NCBI RefSeq assembly: GCF_027587175.1
Contig: NZ_JAPCID010000017.1
Coordinates: forward strand, 62,001 to 126,000
Source of the DNA: Solirubrobacter deserti
GTDB lineage: Bacteria > Actinomycetota > Thermoleophilia > Solirubrobacterales > Solirubrobacteraceae
DNA length: 64,000 nt
Reading direction: 5' to 3'
This document shows positions 24,505 through 32,822 of this stretch, in pieces. Every line of letters begins with the position of its first letter. The first letter of the stretch is position 1. A program made the translations under genes and the position numbers. The notes under the pieces were generated by a model, which did no database searches, was not told the origin of the DNA, and was given only the letters and a program-made list of their open reading frames with translations.

Positions 24505-24519
24505 CGCGAGTTAACCAGA
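24505..24519 (-). promoter_or_regulatory. Conserved TCTGGTTAACTCGCG motif before ROK regulator 2
   Basis: On the minus strand this 15-mer ends 3 bp before the ATG. The identical 15-mer precedes ROK regulator 3. TTAACT ends 7 bp before the start codon, fitting a -10 of a leaderless transcript. It may also be an autoregulatory operator. Confidence 0.55.
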
Positions 24520-24675
24520 GTCGCGACACAAAATCGACACAACTCTGGAGCGAGTCAGGTAGAAGAAGACGGGTCGTCGAACTTAGGTTGCGATCTTTTG
24601 CCTGACAGGCGGGGAAAAGCGTCGATTCGGCCGGGCCGCCCCCGAATTTCGCGCAGGTTCCGGTGCTGACACGTT

Positions 24676-25782
24676 TCAGCCACCATTATCGCGATGCGCG
24701 GCGCGGTCGACGTACTCCTCCGCCAGCACGTGCTCGATGGCCATGACGGCGGCCCCGATCGTGCCCGCGTCGGCACCCAGCCGCGCCGGCCCGACGACGA
24801 GGTCGCGCGTGGCCATCGGGAGCGAGCGGGCGAACGCGGTCTCGCGCAGCCCCGCCAGCAGGTGGTGCGAGGCCTCGGCCAGTTCGCCGCCCAGCACGAT
24901 CGCGCCCGGGTTGTAGAAGTTGATGCACTCGGCGAGCACCTCGCCGACCGACCGTCCGGCGCCGCGCACGGCCTGCACCGCGGCCGGGACGCCTCCGCGC
25001 GCCAACGCGGCGACGTCCGCGGCGGTCTGCGCCTGCAGGCCGGCCGCGCGCAGCTGCTCGGCGAGCGCGCGCCCGCCCACGACGGCCTCCAGGCAGCTCG
25101 TGTTGCCGCACGGGCACAGCACGTCTTCGTGACCACGCACGCGGATGTGGCCGATCCCACCCGCCGCCCCGCGGGCGCCGTGGTGCACGCGCCCGCACGA
25201 GACGATGCCGGAGCCGATGGTCTCGCCGACCGACACGTAGAGCAGGTGCTCGACCGAACGCCAGTGGGTCCACTGCTCCGCGAGCGCGAGCAGGTTCACG
25301 TGCCGGTCGACGAGCACCGGCGCGCCGGTGAAGACCGTCGGGTCGGGCGGATCGACGTCCTCGTCGTACCCGATCCCGACGGCCCACACCTGCTCGGTCG
25401 GCACCGCCGCGCGCTCGAGCGCGAGCGCGAGCCGGGAGCGCAGGGCGCCGGTGTCAAAGCTCTCATCCTCGACCGCGAAGCTGTGCTCGCTGAGGGCGAC
25501 CGTGGCCAGGTCGCGGATCGTCACTCGACAGATGGTCGACGACACAGCCGCCGCGAGAACGACTCCGACGCTAGGGTTGAACTCCAAGGTGGCCGGAGGG
25601 CGGCCACCGGTCGACGCGCCATTGGCCTCGTTCACGAGGCCGAGGCTCAGCAAGGACTGGACCCGTTCCGCCAGGGTGGAGCGGGACAGGCCCGTTTGCA
25701 GGGTCAGTTGGCTTCGCGTCGTCGCGCGCCCGTCGCGGATGAGCCGCAGAACGGCGCCTGCGCCGGGGGAGCCCTCGACCAT
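24676..25782 (-). CDS. ROK-family regulator 3, degenerate sugar-kinase site
   Basis: 368 residues with ATG at 25782. The HTH is VLRLIRDGRATTRSQLTLQTGLSRSTLAERVQSL. The zinc motif is kept as CPCGNTSCLEAVVGG. The phosphate loop is lost (AAAVSSTICRVTIRD). The catalytic D-N-D-V-N is D-R-H-V-N (residues 159-163), so phosphorylation is not expected. It is more divergent than regulators 1 and 2 but keeps the same end (ECINFYNPGAIVLGGELAEA). Divergent from the sugar ABC operon at 25920 and separated from it by 137 bp, it is the best candidate for that operon's direct regulator. Confidence 0.88.
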   Translation of the reverse strand: MVEGSPGAGAVLRLIRDGRATTRSQLTLQTGLSRSTLAERVQSLLSLGLVNEANGASTGGRPPATLEFNPSVGVVLAAAVSSTICRVTIRDLATVALSEHSFAVEDESFDTGALRSRLALALERAAVPTEQVWAVGIGYDEDVDPPDPTVFTGAPVLVDRHVNLLALAEQWTHWRSVEHLLYVSVGETIGSGIVSCGRVHHGARGAAGGIGHIRVRGHEDVLCPCGNTSCLEAVVGGRALAEQLRAAGLQAQTAADVAALARGGVPAAVQAVRGAGRSVGEVLAECINFYNPGAIVLGGELAEASHHLLAGLRETAFARSLPMATRDLVVGPARLGADAGTIGAAVMAIEHVLAEEYVDRAAHRDNGG

Positions 25783-25785
25783 GTC

Positions 25786-25800
25786 CGCGAGTTAACCAGA
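25786..25800 (-). promoter_or_regulatory. Conserved TCTGGTTAACTCGCG motif before ROK regulator 3
   Basis: Identical to the 15-mer at 24505-24519 and placed 3 bp from the ATG, as there. The flanks differ (gtctgg...ggac against ctctgg...gctc), so the core appears selected. Confidence 0.55.
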
Positions 25801-25882
25801 CTTGCGTCGGTTACGGGCGGAAGTAGCCAGGTTGAGTTCGTGTTTACTCGATGTCCTCGGACAGAAAGCGTCACCCTTTTGC

Positions 25883-25911
25883 TTGACATTCGGGCGAAGC
25901 CGAACTAGCGT
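25883..25911 (+). promoter_or_regulatory. Sigma-70-type promoter of the sugar operon, leaderless
   Basis: TTGACA (25883-25888), a 17-bp spacer and TAGCGT (25906-25911). The ATG at 25920 begins 8 bp after the -10, where transcription should start, so the mRNA is probably leaderless. Confidence 0.75.
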
Positions 25912-25919
25912 GCGGCTCC

Positions 25920-27026
25920 ATGCTCGGAGGAGAAGTTCGCGTCGCCATTGCGGGGACGGGGTTCATGGGTGCTGTCCACGCTCGATCGGCGCGGCTCGCC
26001 GGTGCACGCTTGGTCGGCGTCGCCGGGTCCTCGCCTGAGAAAAGCTCGCGCGCTGCCGCGGACTTCGGCGCCGAACGCCCCTTCGCCACCGCAGAGGAAC
26101 TGGTCGAGTCGCCAGACGTCGACGTCGTCCACGTCTGCACGCCCAACCACCTGCACCGGCCGCTGGCCGAAGCCGCGCTTGCCGCCGGCAAGCACGTGAT
26201 CTGTGAGAAGCCGCTGGCGGTCGACGACCGCGGCGCCGAGGAGATGCTCGACGCGGCGATCGCGTCCGGCAAGGTCCACGCGGTGCCGTTCGTCTACCGC
26301 TACCACCCGATGGTCCGCGAGGCGCGCGAGCGCGTGCGCAGCGGCACGTCCGGCGCCATCCGCCTCATTCACGGCGGGTACCTGCAGGACTGGCTGCTGA
26401 AGGCCACCGACGACAACTGGCGCGTCGACGAGACGCTGGGCGGCGCCTCCCGCGCGTTCGCCGACATCGGCTCGCACTGGTGCGACCTGGCCGAGTTCGT
26501 CTCGGGTCACCGGATCACGCGCGTGTCCGCGCGCACGTACGGGTCCTTCCCGGAGCGGCCCACCGAGGACGCCGTGATCATGCAGTTCGAGACCGACAAG
26601 GGCGCGGTCGGCAGCACGGTCATCAGCCAGATCTCGGCCGGCCGCAAGAACATGCTCACGCTGGAGATCGACGCCGCCGACGAGGCCCTGCACTTCAACC
26701 AGGAAGAGCCGGAGAGCCTCTGGGTCGGCAAGCGCGAAGCCGTCACGCTGCTCAAGCGCGACCCGGGCCTGCTGTCGCCGGCCGCCGCGCGCTTCGCGAC
26801 CGTCCCCGCGGGCCACCCGCAGGGCTACCCGGACGCGTTCAACGCCTTCATCGCGGACGCCTACGCCGCGACGTTGTCGGGCGAGGCCCCCGATGGGCTG
26901 CCCGATTTCCGCGACGGGCTCCGCGCCGCGCGCATCACCGCGGCCGTGCTCGCGTCCGCGGAGACCGAGACCTGGGTCGACGTGCCGAGCGCGGCGGCCC
27001 TGACCGCGGAGACCGCCGATGTCTGA
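25920..27026 (+). CDS. Gfo/Idh/MocA-family sugar oxidoreductase
   Basis: 368 residues. The N-terminal Rossmann fold is VRVAIAGTGFMGAVHARSAR (G-x-G-x-x-G), followed by VDVVHVCTPNHLHRPLAEAAL and HVICEKPLAVD, the conserved E-K-P motif. The C-terminal alpha/beta domain holds GGASRAFADIGSHWCDLAEF, with the Asp and His (D-x-G-x-H) expected for catalysis. It oxidises or reduces a sugar or cyclitol with NAD(P). ThuB-like members oxidise sugars at C3. First gene of the sugar operon, overlapping the ABC ATPase by 8 bp. ATG 25920 fits a leaderless start. GGAGGAG lies inside the first codons but no in-frame start codon follows it closely. Confidence 0.9.
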   Translation: MLGGEVRVAIAGTGFMGAVHARSARLAGARLVGVAGSSPEKSSRAAADFGAERPFATAEELVESPDVDVVHVCTPNHLHRPLAEAALAAGKHVICEKPLAVDDRGAEEMLDAAIASGKVHAVPFVYRYHPMVREARERVRSGTSGAIRLIHGGYLQDWLLKATDDNWRVDETLGGASRAFADIGSHWCDLAEFVSGHRITRVSARTYGSFPERPTEDAVIMQFETDKGAVGSTVISQISAGRKNMLTLEIDAADEALHFNQEEPESLWVGKREAVTLLKRDPGLLSPAAARFATVPAGHPQGYPDAFNAFIADAYAATLSGEAPDGLPDFRDGLRAARITAAVLASAETETWVDVPSAAALTAETADV

Positions 27027-28524
27027 TCAGCTGCTCCTGCAGATGCAGGGCATCAAGAAGTCGTTCGTCGGCGTGGAGGTCCTCCACGGCGTCGACCTGG
27101 ACCTGCGCGCCGGGGAGATCCACGCGATCGTGGGCGAGAACGGCGCCGGCAAGTCCACCCTGATGAAGACGCTCGCGGGCGTGCACATGCCCACCGAGGG
27201 CAAGATCCTCATCAACGGTGAGGAGCAGACCTTCCACCACCCCGCCGCGGCTCAGGCGGCCGGCGTCGGCATCGTCTACCAGGAGTTCAACCTCCTGCCC
27301 GAGCGCAATGTCGCCGAGAACATCTTCATCGGCCGCGAGCCGCGCAAGGGCCTGATCGTCGACGCCAAGCGCATGGAGCGTGAGACGCAGGCGCTGCTCG
27401 ACGAGGTCGGCGAGGACAGCTTCGGCCCGCGCACGCCGGTGCGCTGGCTGTCGGTCGCCCAGCAGCAGGTGGTCGAGATCATCAAGGCGCGCTCGCTGAA
27501 CGCGAAGATCCTCGTGCTCGACGAGCCCACCGCGGCGCTGGCCGAGGGCGAGGTCGAGCTGCTGTTCAAGCTCGTCCGCCGTCTGCAGGAGCTCGGCGTC
27601 GGAATCCTGTACATCTCGCACCGCCTGCGCGAGGTGTTCGCCCTCTCGCAGCGGATCACGGTCATCAAGGACGGCGGCGTCGTCAAGACGCTCAACACCG
27701 CCGAGACCAACCAGCGCGAGCTCGTGAACGCGATGGTCGGCCGCGAGTTGGACGGGTACTTCCCGGAGAAGGGCCTCAAGGAGGACCTCGGCGACGTGCG
27801 GCTCGCCGTCAAGAACCTCACCACTCCGCTGCTCAAGGACGTCACCTTCGACGTGCGCGCGGGCGAGATCGTCGGCCTCGCGGGTCTGCAGGGCTCGGGC
27901 CGCACGGAGATCGCGCGTGCCATCTTCGGTGCCGACCCGATCACGTCGGGCACGGTGGAGATCGACGGCAAGGAGCGGCGCTTCAAGCACCCGCGCCAGG
28001 CGATCCGCGCCGGCATCGGCTTCATCACCGAGGACCGCAAGGCCGAGGGTCTCGCGCTTGCGCAGTCGATCCGCGACAACATGCTGCTCGCCGTCCGGAC
28101 GGTCATCCCTGCGCGCAAGCGCCGGTCGATGGACGGCCTGATGGGCGTCAAGGAGCTCGCGCGGGTCACCGAGCTCAAGGCGCAGGGCCCCGAGCAGGAA
28201 GTGCGCTTCCTCTCGGGCGGCAACCAGCAGAAGGTCGTGCTCTCGAAGTGGCTGGAGACGCAGCCGAACGTCATGATCTTCGACGAGCCCACGCGCGGCA
28301 TCGACGTCGGCGCCAAGGCCGGCATCCACGACCTGATCCGCAAGCTCGCCAAGGACGGCAAGGCCGTCCTGATGATCTCGTCGGAGCTGCCGGAGCTGAT
28401 CGGCATGAGCGACCGCATCCTCGTCATGCACGAGGGCAAGCTCGCCGGTGAGCTGCCCGCCGGCGCGAGCGAGCCGGAGATCATGGAATACGCGACGGGT
28501 TCGCACGAGGAGGTGGCGGCGTGA
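27019..28524 (+). CDS. Sugar ABC transporter ATP-binding protein (RbsA/MglA type)
   Basis: 501 residues with two nucleotide-binding domains, the usual length for this family. Domain 1: GENGAGKSTLMKTL (Walker A), RWLSVAQQQVVEIIKA (signature), ILVLDEPTAAL (Walker B). Domain 2: GLQGSGRTEIARAIF (the normally altered second Walker A), FLSGGNQQKVVLSKWL and MIFDEPTRGIDVG. It powers import of a monosaccharide with the two permeases downstream. It overlaps the dehydrogenase gene by 8 bp and the next gene by 4 bp. Confidence 0.93.
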   Translation: MSDQLLLQMQGIKKSFVGVEVLHGVDLDLRAGEIHAIVGENGAGKSTLMKTLAGVHMPTEGKILINGEEQTFHHPAAAQAAGVGIVYQEFNLLPERNVAENIFIGREPRKGLIVDAKRMERETQALLDEVGEDSFGPRTPVRWLSVAQQQVVEIIKARSLNAKILVLDEPTAALAEGEVELLFKLVRRLQELGVGILYISHRLREVFALSQRITVIKDGGVVKTLNTAETNQRELVNAMVGRELDGYFPEKGLKEDLGDVRLAVKNLTTPLLKDVTFDVRAGEIVGLAGLQGSGRTEIARAIFGADPITSGTVEIDGKERRFKHPRQAIRAGIGFITEDRKAEGLALAQSIRDNMLLAVRTVIPARKRRSMDGLMGVKELARVTELKAQGPEQEVRFLSGGNQQKVVLSKWLETQPNVMIFDEPTRGIDVGAKAGIHDLIRKLAKDGKAVLMISSELPELIGMSDRILVMHEGKLAGELPAGASEPEIMEYATGSHEEVAA

Positions 28525-29546
28525 GCGTCGTCGATTCGCCGGGTCAGTCGCCCGGCGCGCGCGCGGCCGCGCGCAGGGAACGGGTCGCCGGCTGGCGCGT
28601 GGGCGTGCTCGCCTCCCCCGCCGCGCCCGTCTACGGCGCGCTGATCGGCATCGTGATCCTGTCCTGGATCATCGTGACGATCGACGGTGGCAACTTCTTG
28701 ACCACCGGCAACATCGTGAACATGCTGCAGCGCTCGGTGGCGCTGGGCATCGTGTCGCTCGGCCAGACCATCGTGATCCTGCTGGGCTCGCTGGACCTCT
28801 CGGTCGCGGCGCTGATCTCGCTGTCGTCGCTGGTCACCGCGCAGCAGATGCAGGACGGCTCCGTGGTCTCGGCGATCGTGATCGTGCTGCTGATGGGTGC
28901 CGGCATCGGCCTCGCCAACGGCCTGATCATCACCAAGCTGCGCGTGAACGCGTTCATCGCGACGCTCGGCATGGCGCTGCTCCTCGGCGGCCTCATCCAG
29001 AACGGCTGGACCGGCCCGCAGGGCGGCGTCACCGACAGCTTCTCCGAGAACCTCGGCTACACGCGCTTCGGCGTCATCCCGATGTCGTTCATCCTGTTCG
29101 CGGTCGTCGCGGTGATCATCTGGTTCGTCCTGCGGCACACGCGCTTCGGCTACCGCGTGTACGCGGTCGGCGGCTCCGAGGACGTCTCCAAGCTCTCGGG
29201 CCTGCGCACCCACCGCACGATCATCGTCGCGCACGTCCTCTGCTCGCTGACCGCCGTCATCACCGGCATCTTCCTGGCCGCGCGACTGAAGGCCGGCACC
29301 CCGACCGTCGGCAGCGACGGCGGCTACGACCTCGAGTCGATCGCCGCCGTGGTGCTTGGCGGCACCGCCCTGACCGGTGGCCGCGGCGGCGTGATCGGCA
29401 CCATCGGCGGCGTCTTCATCCTCGCCGTCCTGGACAACGTCTTCAACCAGCTCGAGTTCAACTCGTTCCTGCGTGACGTCGTGCGAGGCGTCATCATCAT
29501 CGCGGCCGTCGCCGTCTACGCGCGACGCACGGAGAAGAAGGCATGA
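28521..29546 (+). CDS. Sugar ABC transporter permease (RbsC type) 1
   Basis: 341 residues with GTG at 28521 (GTGA overlap). About ten hydrophobic segments follow a basic cytoplasmic N-terminus. Family signatures are GQTIVILLGSLDLSVAALIS and LRVNAFIATLGMALLLGGLI, then AVVLGGTALTGGRGGVIGTI near the C-terminus. Forms the membrane channel, probably as a heterodimer with the next gene, since a ribose-type transporter usually needs only one permease gene. Confidence 0.92.
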   Translation: MSVVDSPGQSPGARAAARRERVAGWRVGVLASPAAPVYGALIGIVILSWIIVTIDGGNFLTTGNIVNMLQRSVALGIVSLGQTIVILLGSLDLSVAALISLSSLVTAQQMQDGSVVSAIVIVLLMGAGIGLANGLIITKLRVNAFIATLGMALLLGGLIQNGWTGPQGGVTDSFSENLGYTRFGVIPMSFILFAVVAVIIWFVLRHTRFGYRVYAVGGSEDVSKLSGLRTHRTIIVAHVLCSLTAVITGIFLAARLKAGTPTVGSDGGYDLESIAAVVLGGTALTGGRGGVIGTIGGVFILAVLDNVFNQLEFNSFLRDVVRGVIIIAAVAVYARRTEKKA

Positions 29547-30553
29547 GCACCGAGAACGCCACCGTGTCGGGCTTCGGCGTGGCCTCGGGCGGCCGAGGTG
29601 GCCGCTTCCTGAAGGCGCTGTTGAGCACCGGGACGATCTTCGTCCTGCTCATCGCGCTGTGGGTCTGGATCGCGATCATCAACCCGACCTTCGCCGAGCC
29701 GGGCCCGTTCCTGGCCTACCTGAAGCGCTCGGCCCCCCTGGTCATCCTCGCCGCGGGCGCGTACTTCGTGCTCATCAGCGGCAACTTCGACCTGTCGGTC
29801 GGCTCGCTGGTGACCGTGATGGTCGTCTTCGCGGCGAAGATGATCGACGGCGAAGACAGCCGGATGTGGCCGATCATCGCCCTGATGCTGCTGATCGGCG
29901 TCTTCGTCGGCTTCGTCAACGGCTTCATCTCGACGGTCCTGCGGGTGCCGTCCTTCATCACGACCTTGGGAACGCTGCTCATCCTGAACGGAGCGGTGTT
30001 CCTGTGGACGGGCGGCGCCCCGACGGGTGCGCTGTCCGAGAACTTCCGCTCGATCGGACGTCAAGGGATCGACGGGATCCCGTGGATCGAGCAGCTCCCG
30101 TGGTCGGTGATCATCATGGTCGTCATCGGCGTCGGATCAGTGCTGCTGATGCGTGCCGACTTCGGCCGTCAGCTGCTCGCCACGGGTGACAACGAACGAG
30201 CCGCCCGCCTCTCGGGCGTGCGCGTGGACCGCGTGCGGATCCTGGCCTTCGTCCTGTCGGGCGTCCTGGCCGCCGTCGCGGGCATTCTGCTCGCAGGCTT
30301 CGGCGGGGTTTCGGCCCAGGCCGGTCAGGGCCTCGAGTTCGACGCGATCACCGCCTGCGTGCTGGGCGGGGTCGTGCTCGGAGGCGGCCGCGGGTCGGTC
30401 GTCGCCGCGATGGCCGGCGCCCTCACCCTGGAGGCGCTGTTCACGTGGCTCAACCTGCAGGGCGTCTCGGGCGCGCTCGAGGACACCGTGCAGGGCGTGA
30501 TCATCATCGCCGCCGTCGGCTTCGCCGCGTACCGGCTCCGGGGCGCGCGATGA
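29543..30553 (+). CDS. Sugar ABC transporter permease (RbsC type) 2
   Basis: 336 residues with ATG at 29543 (ATGA overlap). Same family marks as the preceding gene: VLISGNFDLSVGSLVTVMVV, RVPSFITTLGTLLILNGAVF and TACVLGGVVLGGGRGSVVAA. Two different permeases in one operon are seen in some xylose-, fructose- and rare-sugar transporters of this class. Confidence 0.92.
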   Translation: MSTENATVSGFGVASGGRGGRFLKALLSTGTIFVLLIALWVWIAIINPTFAEPGPFLAYLKRSAPLVILAAGAYFVLISGNFDLSVGSLVTVMVVFAAKMIDGEDSRMWPIIALMLLIGVFVGFVNGFISTVLRVPSFITTLGTLLILNGAVFLWTGGAPTGALSENFRSIGRQGIDGIPWIEQLPWSVIIMVVIGVGSVLLMRADFGRQLLATGDNERAARLSGVRVDRVRILAFVLSGVLAAVAGILLAGFGGVSAQAGQGLEFDAITACVLGGVVLGGGRGSVVAAMAGALTLEALFTWLNLQGVSGALEDTVQGVIIIAAVGFAAYRLRGAR

Positions 30554-30582
30554 GCGCTAAGCAACACCAACGAGGAGGAAGC

Positions 30583-31803
30583 ATGATCTGGAGGAGACTG
30601 GCTGGCGGTGTCGCCATGCTGGCCTGCTGTGCCACCGTTGCCGCGTGCGGCAGCAGCGATGACCCCGAGACGACCGGCAGCAGCGAGACGCCCGTCGCCA
30701 CGGAGACCACCGACGCCCCCAAGAAGAGCCTGGGTGAGGACTCGGAGTTCTTCAATCAGGAAGAGATGGACAAGCAGCTCGCGCAGCGCTCGGCGACCCC
30801 CGAGGGGCCCGCCGACAAGCCGTGGCTGCAGATGATCGAGCCGGAGATGAAGGACACCTCCGAGTTCAAGTCCGACAAGAGCTCGGGTTGGAACGTCTGC
30901 TTCTCGAACGCCGCGTCCGACAACCCGTGGCGCCAGAACGGCTTCAAGACGATGAAGGCCGAGGCGGACAACACCAAGGAGATCGCCAAGTTCACGGTCG
31001 TGGACGCCGAGGCGAAGGACGACAAGCAGATCTCCGACATCGAGGCGTTCGTCTCCGGTGGCGAGTGCGACGCGCTGATCGTGTCGCCGAACACCACCGC
31101 GACCCTGACGCCGGCCGTCGAGAAGGCCTGCGAGTCCGACATCCCGGTCATCGTGTTCGACCGTGGTGTCACCACGGACTGCCCCGTCACGTTCGTGGCC
31201 CCGATCGGCGGCTACGCCTACGGCGCTGACGGCGCGGAGTTCCTCCGCGACAACGTCAAGGAAGGCGGCAAGATCCTCGCCCTCCGCATCCTGCCGGGCG
31301 TCGACGTCCTGGAGACCCGCTGGTCGGGCGCCAAGGGCATCTTCGAGGAGGCCGGCCTGAACGTCGTCGGCGTCGAGTTCACCGACGGTGACCCGGCCAA
31401 GACGAAGTCCATCGTCTCCGACTACCTGCAGCGCGAGGGCAGCCTCGACGGCGTCTGGATGGACGCCGGCGCGACCGCCGTCGCCGCGGTTGAGGCGTTC
31501 GAGGACGCCGGCCAGGAAGTGCCTTTCATCACGGGTGAGGACCAGAACGACTTCCTCACCAAGTGGAAGGAAGATGGTCTGAAGGCCATCGCCCCGACCT
31601 ACTCCAACTTCCAGTGGCGCACCGCCGTCATCGCGGCCGTCAAGGTCCTCAAGGGCGAGGAAGTCCCGAGCCCGTGGGTCCTGCCGCAGCCGAAGGTGAC
31701 GCAGGAGACGCTGGACCAGTACGTCAAGCCGGACATGGGCCCGCTCTACTACGCGCTGTGCGGCTGCGAGGACCTGCCGGGCTTCCCGGAGAAGTGGCAG
31801 TAG
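30583..31803 (+). CDS. Sugar-binding lipoprotein of the ABC transporter
   Basis: 406 residues. ATG 30583 follows CGAGGAGGAAGC. The signal carries a lipobox (VAAC), so the protein is anchored outside the membrane. A Ser/Thr/Glu-rich linker (about residues 23-90) precedes the periplasmic-binding fold (Peripla_BP_4 type): WNVCFSNAASDNPWRQNGFK, CDALIVSPNTTATLTPAVEKA and PVIVFDRGVTTDCPVTFVAP. The final segment has cysteines (YYALCGCEDLPGFPEKW). The linker and the preceding GEDSEFFNQEEMDKQL stretch are longer than in ribose-binding proteins. The ligand is unknown; neighbours suggest a ketose or an oxidised sugar. Confidence 0.9.
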   Translation: MIWRRLAGGVAMLACCATVAACGSSDDPETTGSSETPVATETTDAPKKSLGEDSEFFNQEEMDKQLAQRSATPEGPADKPWLQMIEPEMKDTSEFKSDKSSGWNVCFSNAASDNPWRQNGFKTMKAEADNTKEIAKFTVVDAEAKDDKQISDIEAFVSGGECDALIVSPNTTATLTPAVEKACESDIPVIVFDRGVTTDCPVTFVAPIGGYAYGADGAEFLRDNVKEGGKILALRILPGVDVLETRWSGAKGIFEEAGLNVVGVEFTDGDPAKTKSIVSDYLQREGSLDGVWMDAGATAVAAVEAFEDAGQEVPFITGEDQNDFLTKWKEDGLKAIAPTYSNFQWRTAVIAAVKVLKGEEVPSPWVLPQPKVTQETLDQYVKPDMGPLYYALCGCEDLPGFPEKWQ

Positions 31804-31813
31804 GCCAAGCGCG

Positions 31814-32659
31814 ATGAAGCTTGGCGCCAACACATGGATCTGGGTCTCCCCGCTCACCGATGAGCGGCTGACCCAGCTCGCGCCGCGGGTGCGCGACATG
31901 GGGTTCGACGTGGTCGAGCTCCCGGTCGAGCAGCTAGGGGACTGGAGTCCAGAGCACGCCGCTGAGGTGCTGGCCGAGCACGGGCTCGGCGCCTCGATCG
32001 CGGTGGCGATGGCTCCGGGGCGTGAGTTGTGTGGCGCCGACGCTGACACGGTCGCGACGACCCAGGCCTTCCTGCGGGAATGCCTGGACGTCGCGGCCAC
32101 GGTTGGGGCCGGCGCCATCGCCGGCCCCATCTACACCTCGACCGGCCGGACGTGGAGGATCACGCCGGACGAGCGGGTGAAGCTGTACGCGGAGCTGCGG
32201 GAGAAGCTCGCGCCCGTGGCCGAGTACGCCGGCGAGGTCGGCGTCAAGATCGGCATCGAGCCGCTCGTCCGCTACGAGACGAGCCTCATCAACACCGTCG
32301 AGCAGGCGCTGGAGGCCATCGACCCGCTCCCCGAGTCGGTCGGCCTGCTGCTGGACACCTACCACGCCAACGTGGAGGAAAAAGACTTCGCCGGTTCCTT
32401 CCGGATGGGCGGTCCGCGGCTCGTGCACGTGCACGCGTCCGCGAACGACCGTGGCGCCCCGGGCGCCGACCACATCGACTGGACCGGCTTCCGCGACGCG
32501 ATCCGTGACACGGGCTACGACGGTCCGGTCGTGATCGAGTCGTTCACCGCCGAGAACGAGACCATCGCCACCGCGGCTTCCGTGTGGCGACCCTTGGCGG
32601 CCTCGCAGGACGCGATCGCGACCGAAGGCGTCAAGTTCCTGCGCGAGCTGTTCGCTTAG
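31814..32659 (+). CDS. Ketose 3-epimerase-like TIM-barrel enzyme (allulose/tagatose 3-epimerase family)
   Basis: 281 residues with ATG at 31814, 10 bp after the binding-protein stop. The order of metal ligands matches the D-tagatose/D-allulose 3-epimerase family: Glu in KIGIEPLVRYETSLINT, Asp in GLLLDTYHANVEEKDF, His in LVHVHASANDRGAPGADH and Glu in VVIESFTAEN. AIAGPIYTSTGRTW also fits. Family members exchange configuration at C3 of free ketoses with Mn or Co. Related AP-endonuclease-fold proteins act on 3-keto sugars next to Gfo/Idh enzymes, so a keto-sugar role in this operon is a fair alternative. It is the operon's last gene. Confidence 0.82.
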   Translation: MKLGANTWIWVSPLTDERLTQLAPRVRDMGFDVVELPVEQLGDWSPEHAAEVLAEHGLGASIAVAMAPGRELCGADADTVATTQAFLRECLDVAATVGAGAIAGPIYTSTGRTWRITPDERVKLYAELREKLAPVAEYAGEVGVKIGIEPLVRYETSLINTVEQALEAIDPLPESVGLLLDTYHANVEEKDFAGSFRMGGPRLVHVHASANDRGAPGADHIDWTGFRDAIRDTGYDGPVVIESFTAENETIATAASVWRPLAASQDAIATEGVKFLRELFA

Positions 32660-32680
32660 CCGGTCAGCGTTTCCCCCATA

Positions 32681-32700
32681 TGGGCGCATTCTGTCGCCCA
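32681..32700 (+). terminator. Short hairpin after the sugar operon
   Basis: tgggcg (32681-32686) pairs with cgccca (32695-32700), 21 bp after the epimerase stop and 15 bp before the next promoter. Confidence 0.45.
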
Positions 32701-32715
32701 AGCCGACAAAAGTCC

Positions 32716-32756
32716 TTGACACGGCCGCAGAAACCTGGGTAGGTTGCTGCGGCCGT
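32716..32756 (+). promoter_or_regulatory. Promoter of ThuA/GSDH gene 1 with overlapping inverted repeat
   Basis: TTGACA (32716-32721), an 18-bp spacer and TAGGTT (32740-32745). acggccgcag (32721-32730) is repeated inverted as ctgcggccgt (32747-32756), and aacct/aggtt pairs inside. A protein bound to the repeat would cover the -10. The promoter of ThuA/GSDH gene 2 has the same layout and shares the preceding acaaaag...cc. Confidence 0.7.
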
Positions 32757-32822
32757 TTCACGTTTGAGAGTGCAACGAACGCGTATCCGGGGTCTGAGGG
32801 GGCCTCGGGGGAGGAGAAATCA

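Noticed and set aside
21966-25782. ROK proteins as glucokinases
   Set aside because: All three carry an N-terminal winged HTH, and two have lost kinase-site residues. They are regulators.
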